This document shows, piece after piece, positions 1 through 11,785 of a stretch of 64,000 nucleotides of DNA; within the stretch, counting starts at the first letter, position 1; each line of letters begins with the position of its first letter. The notes under the pieces were generated by a model. It searched no databases. It saw only the letters and a program-made list of their open reading frames with translations, and was not told the DNA's origin. The DNA is taken from the NCBI GenBank assembly GCA_964019135.1, contig OZ025263.1, forward strand, positions 35,504,133-35,568,132, read 5' to 3'. The DNA comes from Arenicola marina (lineage: Eukaryota; Annelida; Polychaeta; Arenicolidae). The position numbers and the translations under genes were made by a program.

Positions 1-2017
1 TCCTCATACCATATCCCTCCTCACGCCATAGCCCTCCTCACCTTATATCCCTCCTCACGCCATAGCCCTCCTCACGCCATAGCCTTCCTCACACCATAGC
101 CCTCCTCACACCATAGCTCTCCTCATGCTATAGCCCTCCTCACGCCATAGTCCTCCTCACGCCATAGCCCTCCTCATACCATATCCCTCCTCACGCCATA
201 GCCCTCCTCACGCCATATCCCTCCTTACGCCATAGCCCTCCTCATACCATATCCCTCCTCACGCCATAGCCCTCCTCACCTTATATCCCTCCTCACGCCA
301 TAGCCCTCCTCACCTTATATCCCTCCTCACGCCATAGCCCTCCTCACGCCATAGCCTTCCTCACACCATAGCCCTCCTCACACCATAGCTCTCCTCATGC
401 TATAGCCCTCCTCACGCCATAGTCCTCCTCACGCCATAGCCCTCCTCACACCAGAGCACTCCTCACGCCATAGCCCTCCTCATACCATATCCCTCCTCAC
501 GCCATAGCCCTCCTCACGCCATATCCCTCCTTACGCCATAGCCCTCCTCATACCATATCCCTCCTCACACCATAGCCCTCCTCATACCATATCCCTCCTC
601 ACGCCATAGCCCTCCTCACGCCATAGCCCTCCTTACGCCATAGCCTTCCTCACACCATAGCCCTCCTCACACCATAGCTCTCCTCATGCTATAGCCCTCC
701 TCACGCCATAGCCCTCCTCACACCATAGCCCTCCCCACGCCATAGCCCTCCTCACGCCACAGCCCTCCTCACGCTATAGCCATCCTCACGCCATAGCCCT
801 CCTCACGCCATAGCCCTCCTCACGCCACAGCCCTCCTCACGCTATAGCCCTCCTCACACCATAGCCCTCCTCACGCCATAGCCCTCCTCACGCCATAGCC
901 CTCCTCACGCCATAGCCAGCTTCACACCATATCTCTTCTTACGCCATAGCCCTCCTCACGCCATAGCCCTCCTCACGCCATAGCCCTCCTCACACCATAG
1001 CCCTCCTCACGCCATAGCCCTCCTCACGCCATAGCCAGCTTCACACCATATCTCTTCTTACGCCATAGCCCTCCTCACGCCATAGCCCTCCTCACGCCAT
1101 AGCCCTCCTCATGCTATAGCCCTCCTCACGCCATAGCCCTCTTCACGCCATAGCCCTCCCCACGCATTAGCCCTCTTCACGCCATAGCCCTCCTCACGGC
1201 CATAGCCCTACTCACGCCTTAACCCTCCTCACACGATAGCCCTCTTCACGCTATAGCCCTCCTCACGCCATAGCCCTCCTCACGCCATAGCCAGCTTCAC
1301 ACCATATCTCTCCTCACGCCATAGCCCTCCTCATGCCATAGCCCTCCTCACACCATAGCCCTCCTCGTGCCATATCCCTCCTCACGCCATAGCCCTCCCC
1401 ACGTCATAGCCCTTCTCACACCATAGCCCTCCTCACGCCATAGCCCTCCTCACGCTATAGCCCTCCTCACGCCATAGCCCTCCTCACGCCATAGCCCTCC
1501 TCACGCCACAGCCCTCCTCACGCTATAGCCCTCCTCACACCATAGCCCTCCTCATGCTATAGCCCTCCTCACGCCATAGCCCTCCTCACGCAATTGCCCT
1601 CCTCACGCCACAGCCCTCCTCAGGCCATAGCCCTCCTCACGCCACAGCCCTCCTCACGCTATAGCCCTCCTCACGCCACAGCCCTCCTCACACCATAGCC
1701 CTCCTCACGCATAGCCCTCCTCACACCATAGCCATCCTCACGCTATAGCCCTCCTCACGTCATAGCCCTCCTCACACCATAGCCCACCTCACGCTATAGC
1801 CCTTCTCACACCATAGCCCTCCTCACGCTATAGCCCTCCTCACGTCATAGCCCTCCTCACCCCATAGCCCTCCTCACGCTATAGCCCTTCTCACATCACA
1901 GCCCTCCCCACGCTATAGCCCTCCACACGCTATAGCCCTCCTCACGTCATAGCCCTCCTCACCCCATAGCCCTCCTCACGCCATAGCCCTCCTCACGCCA
2001 TAGCTCTCCTCCCGCCA
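1..2017. repeat. 17-bp minisatellite, cut by the left window edge
   Basis: About 2 kb of head-to-tail copies of a 17-bp unit close to CCCTCCTCACGCCATAG. Variants include CACACCATAG, CATGCTATAG and CCTTATATCC, and a longer variant with CAGCTTCACACC recurs (for example near 920, 1030 and 1290). Blocks of several units recur, so local higher-order duplication is present. The plus strand is C-rich and the minus strand G-rich. The array begins outside the window. Confidence 0.97.
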
Positions 2018-2334
2018 CCCCTTTCTGCCCCCCCCCCACACTTCCGACAAGTGACATTACCGAAGGCCGCGAGGCGAGGAGCGACGCCTGTTGTACTGTC
2101 AATTGCTTGGAGATTTATATAATCGGGGCAGATACCTGTGGCGACACCCTGTGGTGGACAACTGAAGCGCTGGCGTCGTTCCTTGGTAGGGGTCCGCACG
2201 GCTCGGGTTGGGGGTAGTCTTTCTATTGTGTTCGTGTCTTACTGGCGTAGACTGATGGGGCTCGGCGAGAAGGCTGGAGGAGGGGGTGAGGTAGAAGGGG
2301 GGCAAGGGAGGAGGCGGGAGTGGGGTAGAAGGGG
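2018..2334. other. Unique spacer between two arrays
   Basis: Non-repetitive sequence of mixed composition. Short open frames exist on both strands, but none has domain-like content, and the right end runs into the G-rich array. I see no gene, RNA or transposon end. Confidence 0.6.
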
Positions 2335-4817
2335 GGCAAGGGAGGAGGCGGGGTGGATGAGGGACGGGGCGGGGATATGGGGTGGAGTAGGGGGGCAGGC
2401 GGGGGTGGATGAGGGACGGGGCGGGGGGTGTGGGGTGGAGTAGGGGGGGAGGCGGGGTAGATGAGGGACGGGGCGGGGGGTATGGGGTGGAGTAGGGGGG
2501 GAGGCGGGGTGGATGAGGGACGGGGCGGGGGTATGGGGTGGACTAGGGGAGGAGGCGGGGTGGATGAGGGACGGGGCGGGGGGTATGGGGTGGAGTAGGG
2601 GAGGAGGCGGGGTGGATGAGGGACGGGGCGGGGGGTATGGGGTGGAGTAGGGGGAGTAGGCGGGGTGGATGAGGGACGGGGCGGGGGGTATGGGGTGGAG
2701 TAGGGGAGGAGGCGGGGTGGATGAGGGACGGGGCGGGGGGTATGGGGTGGAGTAGGGGGGGAGGCGGGGGTGGATGAGGGACGGGGCGGGGGGTATGGGG
2801 TGGAGTAGGGGAGGAGGCGGGGTGGATGAGGGACGGGGCGGGGGGTATGGGGTGGAGTAGGGGGGGAGGCGGGGTGGATGAGGGACGGGGCGGGGGGTGT
2901 GGGGTGGAGTGGGGGGGAGGCGGGGTGGATGAGGGACGGGGCGGGGGGTATGGGGTGGAGTAGGGGGGGAGGCGGGGTGGAGATGAGGGACGGGGCGGGA
3001 GGTATGGGGTGGACTAGGGGAGGAGGCGGGGTGGATGAGGGACGGGGCGGGGGGTGTGGGGTGGAGTAGGGGAGGAGGCGGGGTGGATGAGGGACGGGCG
3101 GGGTTATGGGGTGGAGTAGGGGAGGAGGCGGGGTGGATGAGGGACGGGGCGGGGGGGATGGAGTGGAGTAGGGGAGGAGGCGGGGTGGATGAGGGACGGG
3201 GCGGGGGTATGGGGTGGAGTAGGGGAGGAGGCGGGGTGGATGAGGGACGGGGCGGGGGTATGGGGTGGAGTAGGGGAGGAGGCGGGGTGGATGAGGGACG
3301 GGCGGGGGGTATGGGGTGGAGTAGGGGGGGAGGCGGGGTGGATGAGGGACGGGGGCGGGGGTATGGGGTGGAGTAGGGGAGGAGGCGGGGTGGATGAGGG
3401 ACGGGGCGGGGGGGTATGGGGTGGAGTAGGGGAGGAGGCGGGGTGAATGAGGGACGGGGCGGGGGGTATGGGGTGGACTAGGGGAGGAGGCGGGGTGGAT
3501 GAGGGACGGGGCGGGGGTATGGGGTGGAGTAGGGGAGGAGGCGGGGTGGATGAGGGACGGGGCGGGGGGTATGGGGTGGAGTAGGGGAGGAGGCGGAGTG
3601 GATGAGGGACGGGGCGGGGGGTATGGGGTGGAGTAGGGNNNNNNNNNNNNNNNNNNNNNNNNNNNNNNNNNNNNNNNNNNNNNNNNNNNNNNNNNNNNNN
3701 NNNNNNNNNNNNNNNNNNNNNNNNNNNNNNNNNNNNNNNNNNNNNNNNNNNNNNNNNNNNNNNNNNNNNNNNNNNNNNNNNNNNNNNNNNNNNNNNNNNN
3801 NNNNNNNNNNNNNNNNNNNNNNNNNNNNNNNNNNNNNNCGGGGCGGGGGGTATGGGGTGGAGTAGGGGAGGAGGCGAGGTGGATGAGGGACGGGGCGGGG
3901 GTTATGGGGTGGACTAGGGGAGGAGGCGAGGTGGATGAGGGACGGGGCGGGGGGTATGGGGTGGAGTAGGGGAGGAGGCCGGGTGGATGAGGGACGGGGC
4001 GGGGGGTATGGGGTGGAGTAGCGGGGGAGGCGGGGCGGATGAGGGACGGTGCGGGGGTATGGGGTGGAGTAGGGTAGGAGGCGGGGTGGATGAGAGACGG
4101 AGCGGGGGGTATGGGGTGGAGTAGGGGGGGAGGCGCGGTGGATGAGGGACGGGGCGGGGGGTATGGGGTGGAGTAGGGGAGGAGGCGGGGTGGATGAGGG
4201 ACGGGGCGGGGGGTATGGGGTGGAGTAGGGGAGGAGGCGGGGTAGATGAGGGACGGGGCGGGGGTTATGGGGTGGAGTAGGGGAGGAGGCGAGGTGGATG
4301 AGGGACGGGGCGGGGGGTATGGGGTGGAGTAGGGGAGGAGGCGGGGTGGATGAGGGACGGGGCGGGGGGGGTATGGGGTGGAGTAGGGGAGGAGGCGGGG
4401 TAGATGAGGGACGGGGCGGGGGTATGGGGTGGAGTAGGGGAGGAGGCGGGGTGGATGAGGGACGGGGCGGGGGGTATGGGGTGGAGTAGGGGAGGAGGCG
4501 GGGTGGATGAGGGACGGGGCGGGGGGTATGGGGTGGAGTAGGGGGGGAGGCGGGGTGGATGAGGGACGGGGCGGGGGGTATGGGGTGGAGTAGGGGGAGG
4601 AGGCGGGGTGGATGAGGGACGGGGCGGGGGGTATGGGGTGGAGTAGGGGGGGAGGCGGGGTGGATGAGGGACGGGGCGGGGGATATGGGGTGGAGTAGGG
4701 GAGGAGGCGGGGTGGATGAGGGACGGGGCGGGGGGTATGGGGTGGAGTAGGGGGGGAGGCGGGGTGGATGAGGGACGGGGCGGGGGGTGTGGGGTGGAGT
4801 AGGGGAGGAGGCGGGGA
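2335..4817. repeat. 52-bp G-rich minisatellite
   Basis: Tandem copies of a unit of 50-53 bp (mostly 52). Each contains GTATGGGGTGGAGTAGGG followed by GGAGGCGGGGTGGATGAGGG and a GGGGCGGGGGG run. The plus strand is almost cytosine-free, with many G-runs, so G-quadruplex formation is plausible. Unit length varies through G-run length. An assembly gap lies inside. Open frames rich in Gly/Arg/Asp on the plus strand are shadows of the repeat. Confidence 0.96.
3639..3838. other. Assembly gap, 200 N
   Basis: Exactly 200 N bases, flanked on both sides by the 52-bp unit. The round size suggests a placeholder, so the true array length is unknown. Confidence 0.99.
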
Positions 4818-5309
4818 GGGTGACGATATATACCGGCGCTGGGAGACTAGTCCACAGTGAGGCGGAATGACGACAGGACGCTCAGACCGAGTGGCACCCT
4901 TACATGTAGCCAGGCGACCGGATTATCTCAGGAGACGCGAGAAGGGGGGCGGGAGGGGGCGCGAGGGGGCGCGAGGGGGCGCGAGGGGGCGACTTAGGTG
5001 GGACAGAGGGGTGATAGCGGCCCAAGGAAGCGGAAGAGCGGGCTGGGAGAGAGAGGTGGATGAGAGGGGTGTGAGGTGAGGTATGAGGCAAGGGAGAGTA
5101 TGAAGTAAGGGAGAGACAAATGTGGGATGGGTTATATGAGGGGGAGAGGGAGGTGGGATATTTGGATGGGGGAGGAGGGTTTGGGATAGAGGGATGGGAG
5201 GGGGTGGGAGGGGCGACGGAGGAGGAATTAGGCAATGGGGGAGTAGAGTGATAGAGGTCGAATGAGCGATAGGACAGGGGACTGGGTGGGAGGTAGGAGA
5301 CGAGAGCGG
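4818..5309. other. Spacer with a short GC-rich decamer run and purine-rich sequence
   Basis: Starts with about 130 bp of ordinary unique sequence. Then come about four copies of a decamer GCGAGGGGGC near 4950-4990, followed by purine-rich sequence on the plus strand that grades into the next array. No gene is supported. Confidence 0.55.
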
Positions 5310-6960
5310 GTACAGGGTGAAAGTGAGGGAGGGGGGTGAGCAGGAGGGGGTACAGGGTGAGGGTGAGGGAGGGGGTTGAGCAGGATGGGCTACAGGGTGA
5401 GGGTGAGGGTGAGGGAGGGGGTTGAGCAGGATTGGGTACAGGGTGAGGGTGAGGGAGGGGGTTGAGCAGGAGGGGGTACAGGGTGAGTGCGAGGGAGGGG
5501 GTTGAGCAGGAGGGGGTACAGGACGAGGGTGAGGGAAGGGGTTGAGCAGGAGCGGGTACAGGGTGAGGGCGAGGGAGGGGGTTGAGCAGGAGGAGGTACA
5601 GGACGAGGGTGAGGCAGGGGGTTGAGCAGGAGGGGCTACAGGGTGAGGGTGAGGGAGGGGGTTGAGCAGGAGGGGGTACAATGTGAGGGCGAGGGAGGGG
5701 GTTGAGCAGGAGGGGCTACAGGGTTAGGGTGAGGGAGGGGGTTGAGCAGGAGGGGGTACAGGGTGAGGGCGAGGGAGGGGGTTGAGCAGGATTGGGTACA
5801 GGGTGAGGGTGAGGGGAGGGGTTGAGCAGGAGGGGGTACAGGACGAGGGTGAGGGAGGGGGTTGAGCAGGAGGGGCTCCAGGGTGAGGGTGAGGGAGGGG
5901 GTTGAGCAGGAGGGGGTACAACGTGAGGGTGAGAGAGGGGGTTGAGCAGGAGGGCGTACAACGTGAGGGTGAAAGAGGGGGTTGAGCAGGAGGGGGTACA
6001 AGGTGAGGGTGAGGAAGGGGGTTGAGCAGGAGAGGGTACAACGTGAGGGTGAGAGAGGGGGTTGAGCAGGAGGGGGTACAACGTGAGGGTGAGAGAGAGG
6101 GTTGAGCAGGAGGGGGTGCAGGGTGAGGGTGAGAGAGGGGGTTGAGCAGGAGGGGGTACAGGGTGAGAGTGAGGGAGGGGGTTGAGCAGGAGGGGGTACA
6201 AGGTGAGGGTGAGGGAGGGGGTTGAGCAGGAGGGGCTACAGGGTTAGGGTGAGGAACGGGGTTGAGCAGGAGGAAGTACAGGGTGAGGGTGAGGGAGGGG
6301 GTTGAGCAGGAGGGGGTACAGGGTGAGGATGAGGGAGGGGGTTGAGCAGGAGGAGGTACAGGGTGAGGGTGAGGGAGGGGGTTGAGCAGGAGGGGGTACA
6401 AGGTGAGGGTGAGGGAGGGGGTTGAGCAGGAGGAGGTACAGGGTGAGGGTGAGGGAGGGGGTTGAGCAGGAGGGGGTACAAGGTGAGGGTGAGGGAGGGG
6501 GTTGAGCAGGAGGGGGTACAGGGTGAGGGTGAGGGAGGGGGTTGAGCAGGAGGGGGTACAGGGTGAGAGTGAGGGAGGGGGTTGAGCAGGAGGGGGTACA
6601 AGGTGAGGGTGAGGGAGGGGGTTGAGCAGGAGGGGCTACAGGGTTAGGGTGAGGAACGGGGTTGAGCAGGAGGAAGTACAGGGTGAGGGTGAGGGAGGGG
6701 GTTGAGCAGGAGGGGGTACAAGGTGAGGGTGAGGGAGGGGGTTGAGCAGGAGGGGGTACAGGGTGAGGGGGAGGGAGGGGGTTGAGCAGGAGGGGGTACA
6801 GGGTGAGGGTGAGGGAGGGGGTTGAGCAGGAGGGGGTACAGGGTGAGGGTGAGGGAGGGGGTTGAGCAGGAGGGGGTACAGGGTGAGGGTGAGGGAGGGG
6901 GTTGAGCAGAGGGGGTACAGGGTGAGGGTGAGGAAGGGGGTTGAGCAGAGGGGGGTGAGC
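5310..6960. repeat. 40-bp G-rich minisatellite
   Basis: About 41 very regular copies of a 40-bp unit containing GGGTGAGGGTGAGGGAGGGG then GTTGAGCAGGAGGGGGTACA. Internal higher-order duplication is visible: the block near 6230-6290 with GGGTTAGGGTGAGGAACGGG recurs near 6630-6690. Long Pro/Leu/Ser-rich open frames on the minus strand follow from a stop-free unit and appear in several frames. Confidence 0.97.
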
Positions 6961-7430
6961 GGGAGGCATACTCCTCTGGTGCTTGAAGCTGTGCGGAACA
7001 CTTCGTTTACGTAGATTTCGATGGCAAATCGATGTTAAAGCAAACACCCCGCACCCAGTCACTGTGGGTGAGCGGGGGGCCGGGGTGGGGGGGGGGGGTA
7101 CAGGGATACTGAACACTCTTTGGTCTTGCTGGTGGTGGAGGTTGTGAAAGGGGGGAGGGGGAAGGGGAACCTCTTAAGAGGATGTTTGTCTTTACTGAGT
7201 GAAGGCGGCATGAACTCGATACCACAGTGTGGACTCGTCCATCCGCCACCTCCCCCCCCCCGCCGCCCATCGCATCCCCTCCCATCCCTGATGGCACGAG
7301 ACTCAAGAGACCCTGTGGCAATGCGAGGCCTGCCTACCCCACCCCCCCCTCCCATCCCCGATGGCACGATGTGGCAGTGAGAGGCGCGCGCATGTCACCG
7401 TCATATTCCATAGACCGGGGATTACGTCTA
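6961..7430. other. Unique spacer with poly-G/poly-C runs
   Basis: Unique sequence containing a long G-run near 7085-7100 and several C-runs. Short open frames on both strands are low-complexity Pro or Gly runs. No gene is supported. Confidence 0.6.
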
Positions 7431-9917
7431 CTTAGCATGCCTCGTGATGGCTTACTGGAGGCCCCATAGCATGCCTTGTTATGGCTTACTGGAGGCCCCA
7501 TAGCATGCCTTGTGATGGCTTACTGGAGGCCCCATAGCATGCCTTGTGATGGCTTACTGGAGGCCCCATAGCATGCCTCGTGATGGCTTACTGGAGGCCC
7601 CATAGCATGCCTTGTAATGGCTTACTGGAGGCCTCATAGCATGCCTCGTGATGGCTTACTGGAGGCCCCATAGCTTGCCTTGTGATGGCTTACTGGAGGC
7701 CCCATAGCATGCCTCGTGATGGCTTACTGGAGGCCCCATAGCATGCCTTGCGATGGCTTACTGGAGGCCCCATAGCATTCCTAGTGATGGCTTACTGGAG
7801 GCCCCATAGCATGCCTCGTGATGGTTTACTGTAGGCCCCATAGCATGCCTTGTGATGGCTTACTAGAGGCCCCATAGCATGCCTTGTGATGCCTTACTGG
7901 AGGCCCCATAGCATGCCTTGTGATGGCTTACTAGAGGTTCGATAGTATGATTTGTGATGGCTTACTGGAGGACCCATAGCATGCCTCGTGATGCCTTACT
8001 GGAGGCCCTATAGCATGCCTCGTGATGGCTTACTGGAGGCCCCATAGCATGCCACGTGATGGCTTGCTGGAGGCCCCATAGCATGCCTTGTGATGGTTTA
8101 CTGGAGGCCCCATAGCATGCCTCGTGATGGCTTACTGGAGGCCCCATAGCATGCCTTGTAATGGCTTACTGGAGGCCCTATAGGATGCCTCGTGATGGCT
8201 TACTGGAGGCCCCATAGCTTGCCTTGTGATGGCTTACTAGAGGCCCCATAGCATGCCTCGTGATGGCTTACTGGAGGCCCCATAGCATGCCTTGCGATGG
8301 CTTACTGGAGGCCCCATAGCATTCCTAGTGATGGCTTACTGGAAGCCCCATAGCATGCCTCGTGATGGTTTACTGGAGGCCCCATAGCATGCCTTGTGAT
8401 GGCTTACTGGAGACCCCATAGCATGCCTTGTGATGCCTTACTGAAGGCCCCATAGCATACCTTGTGATGGCTTACTGGAGGCCCCATAGCGTGCCTCGTG
8501 ATGGCTTACTGGAGGCCCCATAGCATGCCTTGTGATGGCTTACTGGAGGCCCCAAAAACATGCCTCGTGATGCCTTACTGGAGGCCTCATAGCATGCCAT
8601 GTGATGGCTTACTAGGGGCCCCATAGCATGCCTTGTGATGGCTTACTGGAGGCCCCATAGCATGCATTGTGATGGCTTACTGGAGGCCTCATGGCATGTC
8701 TTGTGATGGCTTACTGGAGGCCCCAAAACATGCCTCGTGATGCCTTACTGGAGGCCCCATAGCATGCCTTGTGATGGCTTACTAGAGGTTCGATAGTATG
8801 ATTTGTGATGGCTTACTGGAGGCCCCATAGCCCGCCTCGTGATGCCTGACTGGAGGACCCATAGCATGCCTCGTGATGCCTTACTGGAGGCCCCATAGCA
8901 TGCCTTGTGATGGCTTACTAGAGGCCCCATAGCATGCCTTCTAATGGCTTACTGGAGGCCCCATAGCATTCCTTGTGATGGCTTACTGAAGCCCCATAGC
9001 ATGCCTTGTAATGGTTTTCTAGAGGCCCCATAGCATGCTTTGTGATGGCTTTCTACAAGCCCCATAGCATGCTTTCTTATGGCTTGCTGGAGGCCTCAAA
9101 GCATGCCTTGTGATGGCTTACCGGAGGCCCCATAGCATGCCTTGTAATGGTATATTAGAGGCCCCATAGCATGCCCTGCAATGGCTTACTAGAGGCATCA
9201 TAGCCTGCCTTGTGATGGCTGACTGGGGGCCCCATAGCATGCCTTGTGAGGGCTTACTGGAGGCCCCATAGCAGGCCTTTTGATGGCTTACTGGAGGCTG
9301 CATAGCATGCCTTGTGATGGCTTACTGGAGGCCCCATAGCATGCTTTGGGATGGCTTGCTGGAGGCCCCATAGCATGCTTTGTAATGTTATATTATAGGC
9401 CCCAAAGCATGCCTTGCAATAGCTTACTAAAGGCCCCATAGCATGCCTTGTAATGGCTTACTGGAGGCCCTATAGCATGCCTTGTGATTGCTAACTTGAG
9501 GCCCCATAGCATGTTTTGTGGTGGATGACTAGAGGCCCCATAACATGCTTTGTAATGATTTACTGGAGGCCCCATAGCATGCTTTGTGATGGCTTACTAG
9601 AGGCCCTATAGCATGCCGTATGGCGGCTCACTAGAGGCCCCATAGCATGTCTTGTGATGACTTACCAGAGGTCCCATAGCATGCCTTGTGAGGGCTTACT
9701 AGAGGTCCTATAGCATCCGTTCTGGTGGATTACTAGAGGCCCCGTAGCATAACTTTGGATGGCTTACTGGAGGCCCCATGGCATGCTACGTGGTGGCTTA
9801 ATGGAGGCCCCATAGCATGCCTTGTGATGGTTTACTAGAGGTTTCATAGCATGCCTTGTGATGGTTTAGTGGAGGCCCCATAGCATGCTTTGTGATGGCT
9901 TACTTGAGGCCCCATAG
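7431..9917. repeat. 34-bp minisatellite, left part
   Basis: Copies of a 34-bp unit containing CATAGCATGCCTTGTGATGG then CTTACTGGAGGCCC. Copies are fairly homogeneous on the left and more diverged after about 9000. The array is interrupted at 9917/9918 by a transposon and resumes at 11600 in the expected phase. Confidence 0.97.
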
Positions 9918-10019
9918 GCCCCTCTCAAAAATTATGCATGCAGAGCGAAAACGAGGCGAGCCGGGTAAACGTAGTAAACAAACCCACGTGCGCTATAGTT
10001 ATGGCGGCTGCGGACGAGT

Positions 10020-10211
10020 GTGTTCTTTCCTGTGCTTAGTAAGGGCACAAGTCACGCGTTTTGTTCGGTGCCAGGCTGTTCATCCGATGCCAGAAATAAC
10101 ACGGGAATCACTTTCCATGATTTTCCCAGTGATAAGTTGATCCAGAAGCCTGAGATTTTTTGCTTAAAAATCTTTCTACGAAGGAAAATGAAATTTTGGA
10201 AACCACTGTGA
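10020..10211 (+). pseudogene. THAP zinc-finger fragment of the P-like transposase
   Basis: The frame encodes HAFCSVPGCSSDARNNTG followed by ITFHDFPSD. This matches the start of a THAP DNA-binding domain: a C-x4-C pair, then the conserved F-H-x-F-P. The second zinc-ligand pair (C-x2-H) and the conserved Trp are not recognisable downstream, and the frame ends after 63 residues. THAP domains form the N-terminal DNA-binding part of P-element transposases. The rest of the transposase is not visible inside the element. A domesticated THAP gene is less likely, because the fragment sits inside an element with inverted ends. Confidence 0.6.
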
Positions 10212-10599
10212 GATCCCGCTTGCCGCAAGATGTGGCCATCGCGCGATACAGAACGGTCTATGATTCTGCAAGTACTCGTATTAAGAGCTTTACAGTACAG
10301 TAAAAAATGCGGTAGGTCCATAGCAAAAGCTACTATAACCTTTGACCGATCTGTCCGGCTTTATATCGTAATTGATGATTTTTCCGTCTATCTGCGTTCC
10401 ACCGCGGTGCCTGCTTGCGTGGTACGTTGGCCTTGAAAGTTGCTTTCTAGCGAGAGCATACGCGCTCTGCGACCTAGTCTCACAGCGGGGGTAACAGCAG
10501 TGTGGTCTATATACCCACCCCAGACTTGTGTGAGGCCTGTTAACACGGCGAGCGTCAAACGTCCCACCAGAGGGAATTCCTAATCCCCTGGGGCGGCAA

Positions 10600-10960
10600 T
10601 ACCTATAGTTAGGTACAGACATATGTGCCGCCCAAATGATTTTTTCTCTCTATCCCGGCGCAGAAATCTATAATTTCTCTCGATGTGCCCATCTGAGACG
10701 TTTTTCTTTTTTCAAAATTGCAGTTCTTGACCATATATATTTCAGCTGAGATCGAAACCGTTCTTCATAAAATTACGGGTCTTGACTATATATTATATTC
10801 GATATCGAATTTGTTCAAATAATTACCTCTATATACTTGATTGCCATGACTGTCAGAAAAAATGAATGACAGAAAAAATCTTGCATTTTCTCTCGTTCTC
10901 CACATGCCCCCACCCCCACCACTGTAGTAATATAGTGCCCCCCCCCCCCTCCTGTGCGTC
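10600..10960. repeat. Dispersed repeat, copy 1 (inside the P-like element)
   Basis: This stretch shares ordered blocks with 52885-53215: CCGCCCAAATGA, then TTTTTTCTCTC, GCAGAAATCTA and AATTTCTCTC, then ATGTGCCCATCT, later GATATCGAA, TGTTCAAATAA and TTTTCTCTCG, and finally the CTGTAGTAAT block. Order and spacing are similar in both, so they are copies of one dispersed family. It either nests in the P-like element or forms part of its non-coding interior. Family unknown. Confidence 0.7.
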
Positions 10961-11599
10961 TGCAGTGCCTGTTACATAAAGCAGGGACCGATATCAAATT
11001 TAGCGCCGAGAACTTGTCGAGTCGGTGCTCATAATTCAGCATGACGGATTTAATGCTGAATGATATCAAATAAAAAATTAGAATCTCATCTAGTCTAGAG
11101 GGGCGAGCGGTCGCTAAAGTATCGAGGTTTTCTCGGCATTCAAAAAGTTCAATACATCCATGACAACAGGTGCCAAGTCTCGAACGCTATTTTACTTTAT
11201 ATAACTGTACCAAAGAACTTGCATTGTATTGTTCTGTTATTTGTGCAGTCATCTCGATCTAGGCTACGCCTACGGTGATCAGCTGATAACTTGTTTAGTC
11301 AGCTCAGCTATATTCAAGACCCTTGTTTGCAAATGTAGACGGCCTTAATCGTTCTAAAATGTTTAACAATTGGATAGATAAATCTTGCTGGATGCTTTAC
11401 AGTTCCTTTCCAAACGATTTCCTGCGAGCTAAGTGACAATTTTGGCACTTGTGTACGGATAGATCGCGATCGAAGCGCAGGTTAAACGCCATGATATAGG
11501 CCCGCGCTGCCACTGCGTGCGGGCGCCACTTGGAGGTTTCCCCCTGCAAGCCTCGCTTTGGCGCAGAAATTAATTATTCATGAGGAATATTAAGAGGGG

Positions 11600-11785
11600 T
11601 CTATAGTATGCCTAGTGATGGCTTACTGGAGGCCCCATAGCAGGCCTTCTGGTGGCTTACTGGAGGCACCATAGCATGCCTTGCGAGGGTTTACGAGAGG
11701 CCCCATAGCATGCCTTGTGAGGGTTTACGAGAGGCCCCATAGCATGCCTTGTGAGGACTTACGAGAGGCCCCATAGCATGGCAAT
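11600..11785. repeat. 34-bp minisatellite, right part
   Basis: About five more copies of the same 34-bp unit that ends at 9917, resuming directly after the transposon. The last copy abuts the start of the 17-bp array. Confidence 0.95.

Larger units (their letters stand above)
9918..11599. mobile_element. P-like (THAP-domain) DNA transposon inserted in the 34-bp array
   Basis: A 1.68-kb insertion splits the 34-bp minisatellite. The left end starts GCCCCTCTCAAAAATTATG, and the right end, read inward on the minus strand, starts CCCCTCTTAATATTCC. Subterminal segments also match in inverted orientation (GCGAAAACGAGGCGAGCC against GCCAAAGCGAGGCTTGC). The flank CCCCATAG at 9910-9917 reappears as GTCTATAG at 11599-11606 before the array resumes. 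This fits a slightly diverged 8-bp target-site duplication, as made by the P superfamily. A THAP-type zinc-finger fragment lies inside. No full transposase frame remains, so the copy is non-autonomous or decayed. A Kolobok element is less likely because TTAA duplications are absent. Confidence 0.75.

Noticed and set aside
4923-7116. Pro/Leu-rich minus-strand frames over the 40-bp array
   Set aside because: Low-complexity translation of a stop-free repeat, present in several frames at once.
7431-9917. A CRISPR-like array (regular 34-bp period)
   Set aside because: There are no unique spacers between repeats, and the genome is clearly eukaryotic. It is a simple tandem repeat.
10441-10630. A small structural RNA inside the P-like element
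   Set aside because: Some self-complementary stretches exist, but no match to 5S, U-snRNA or SRP landmarks was found.
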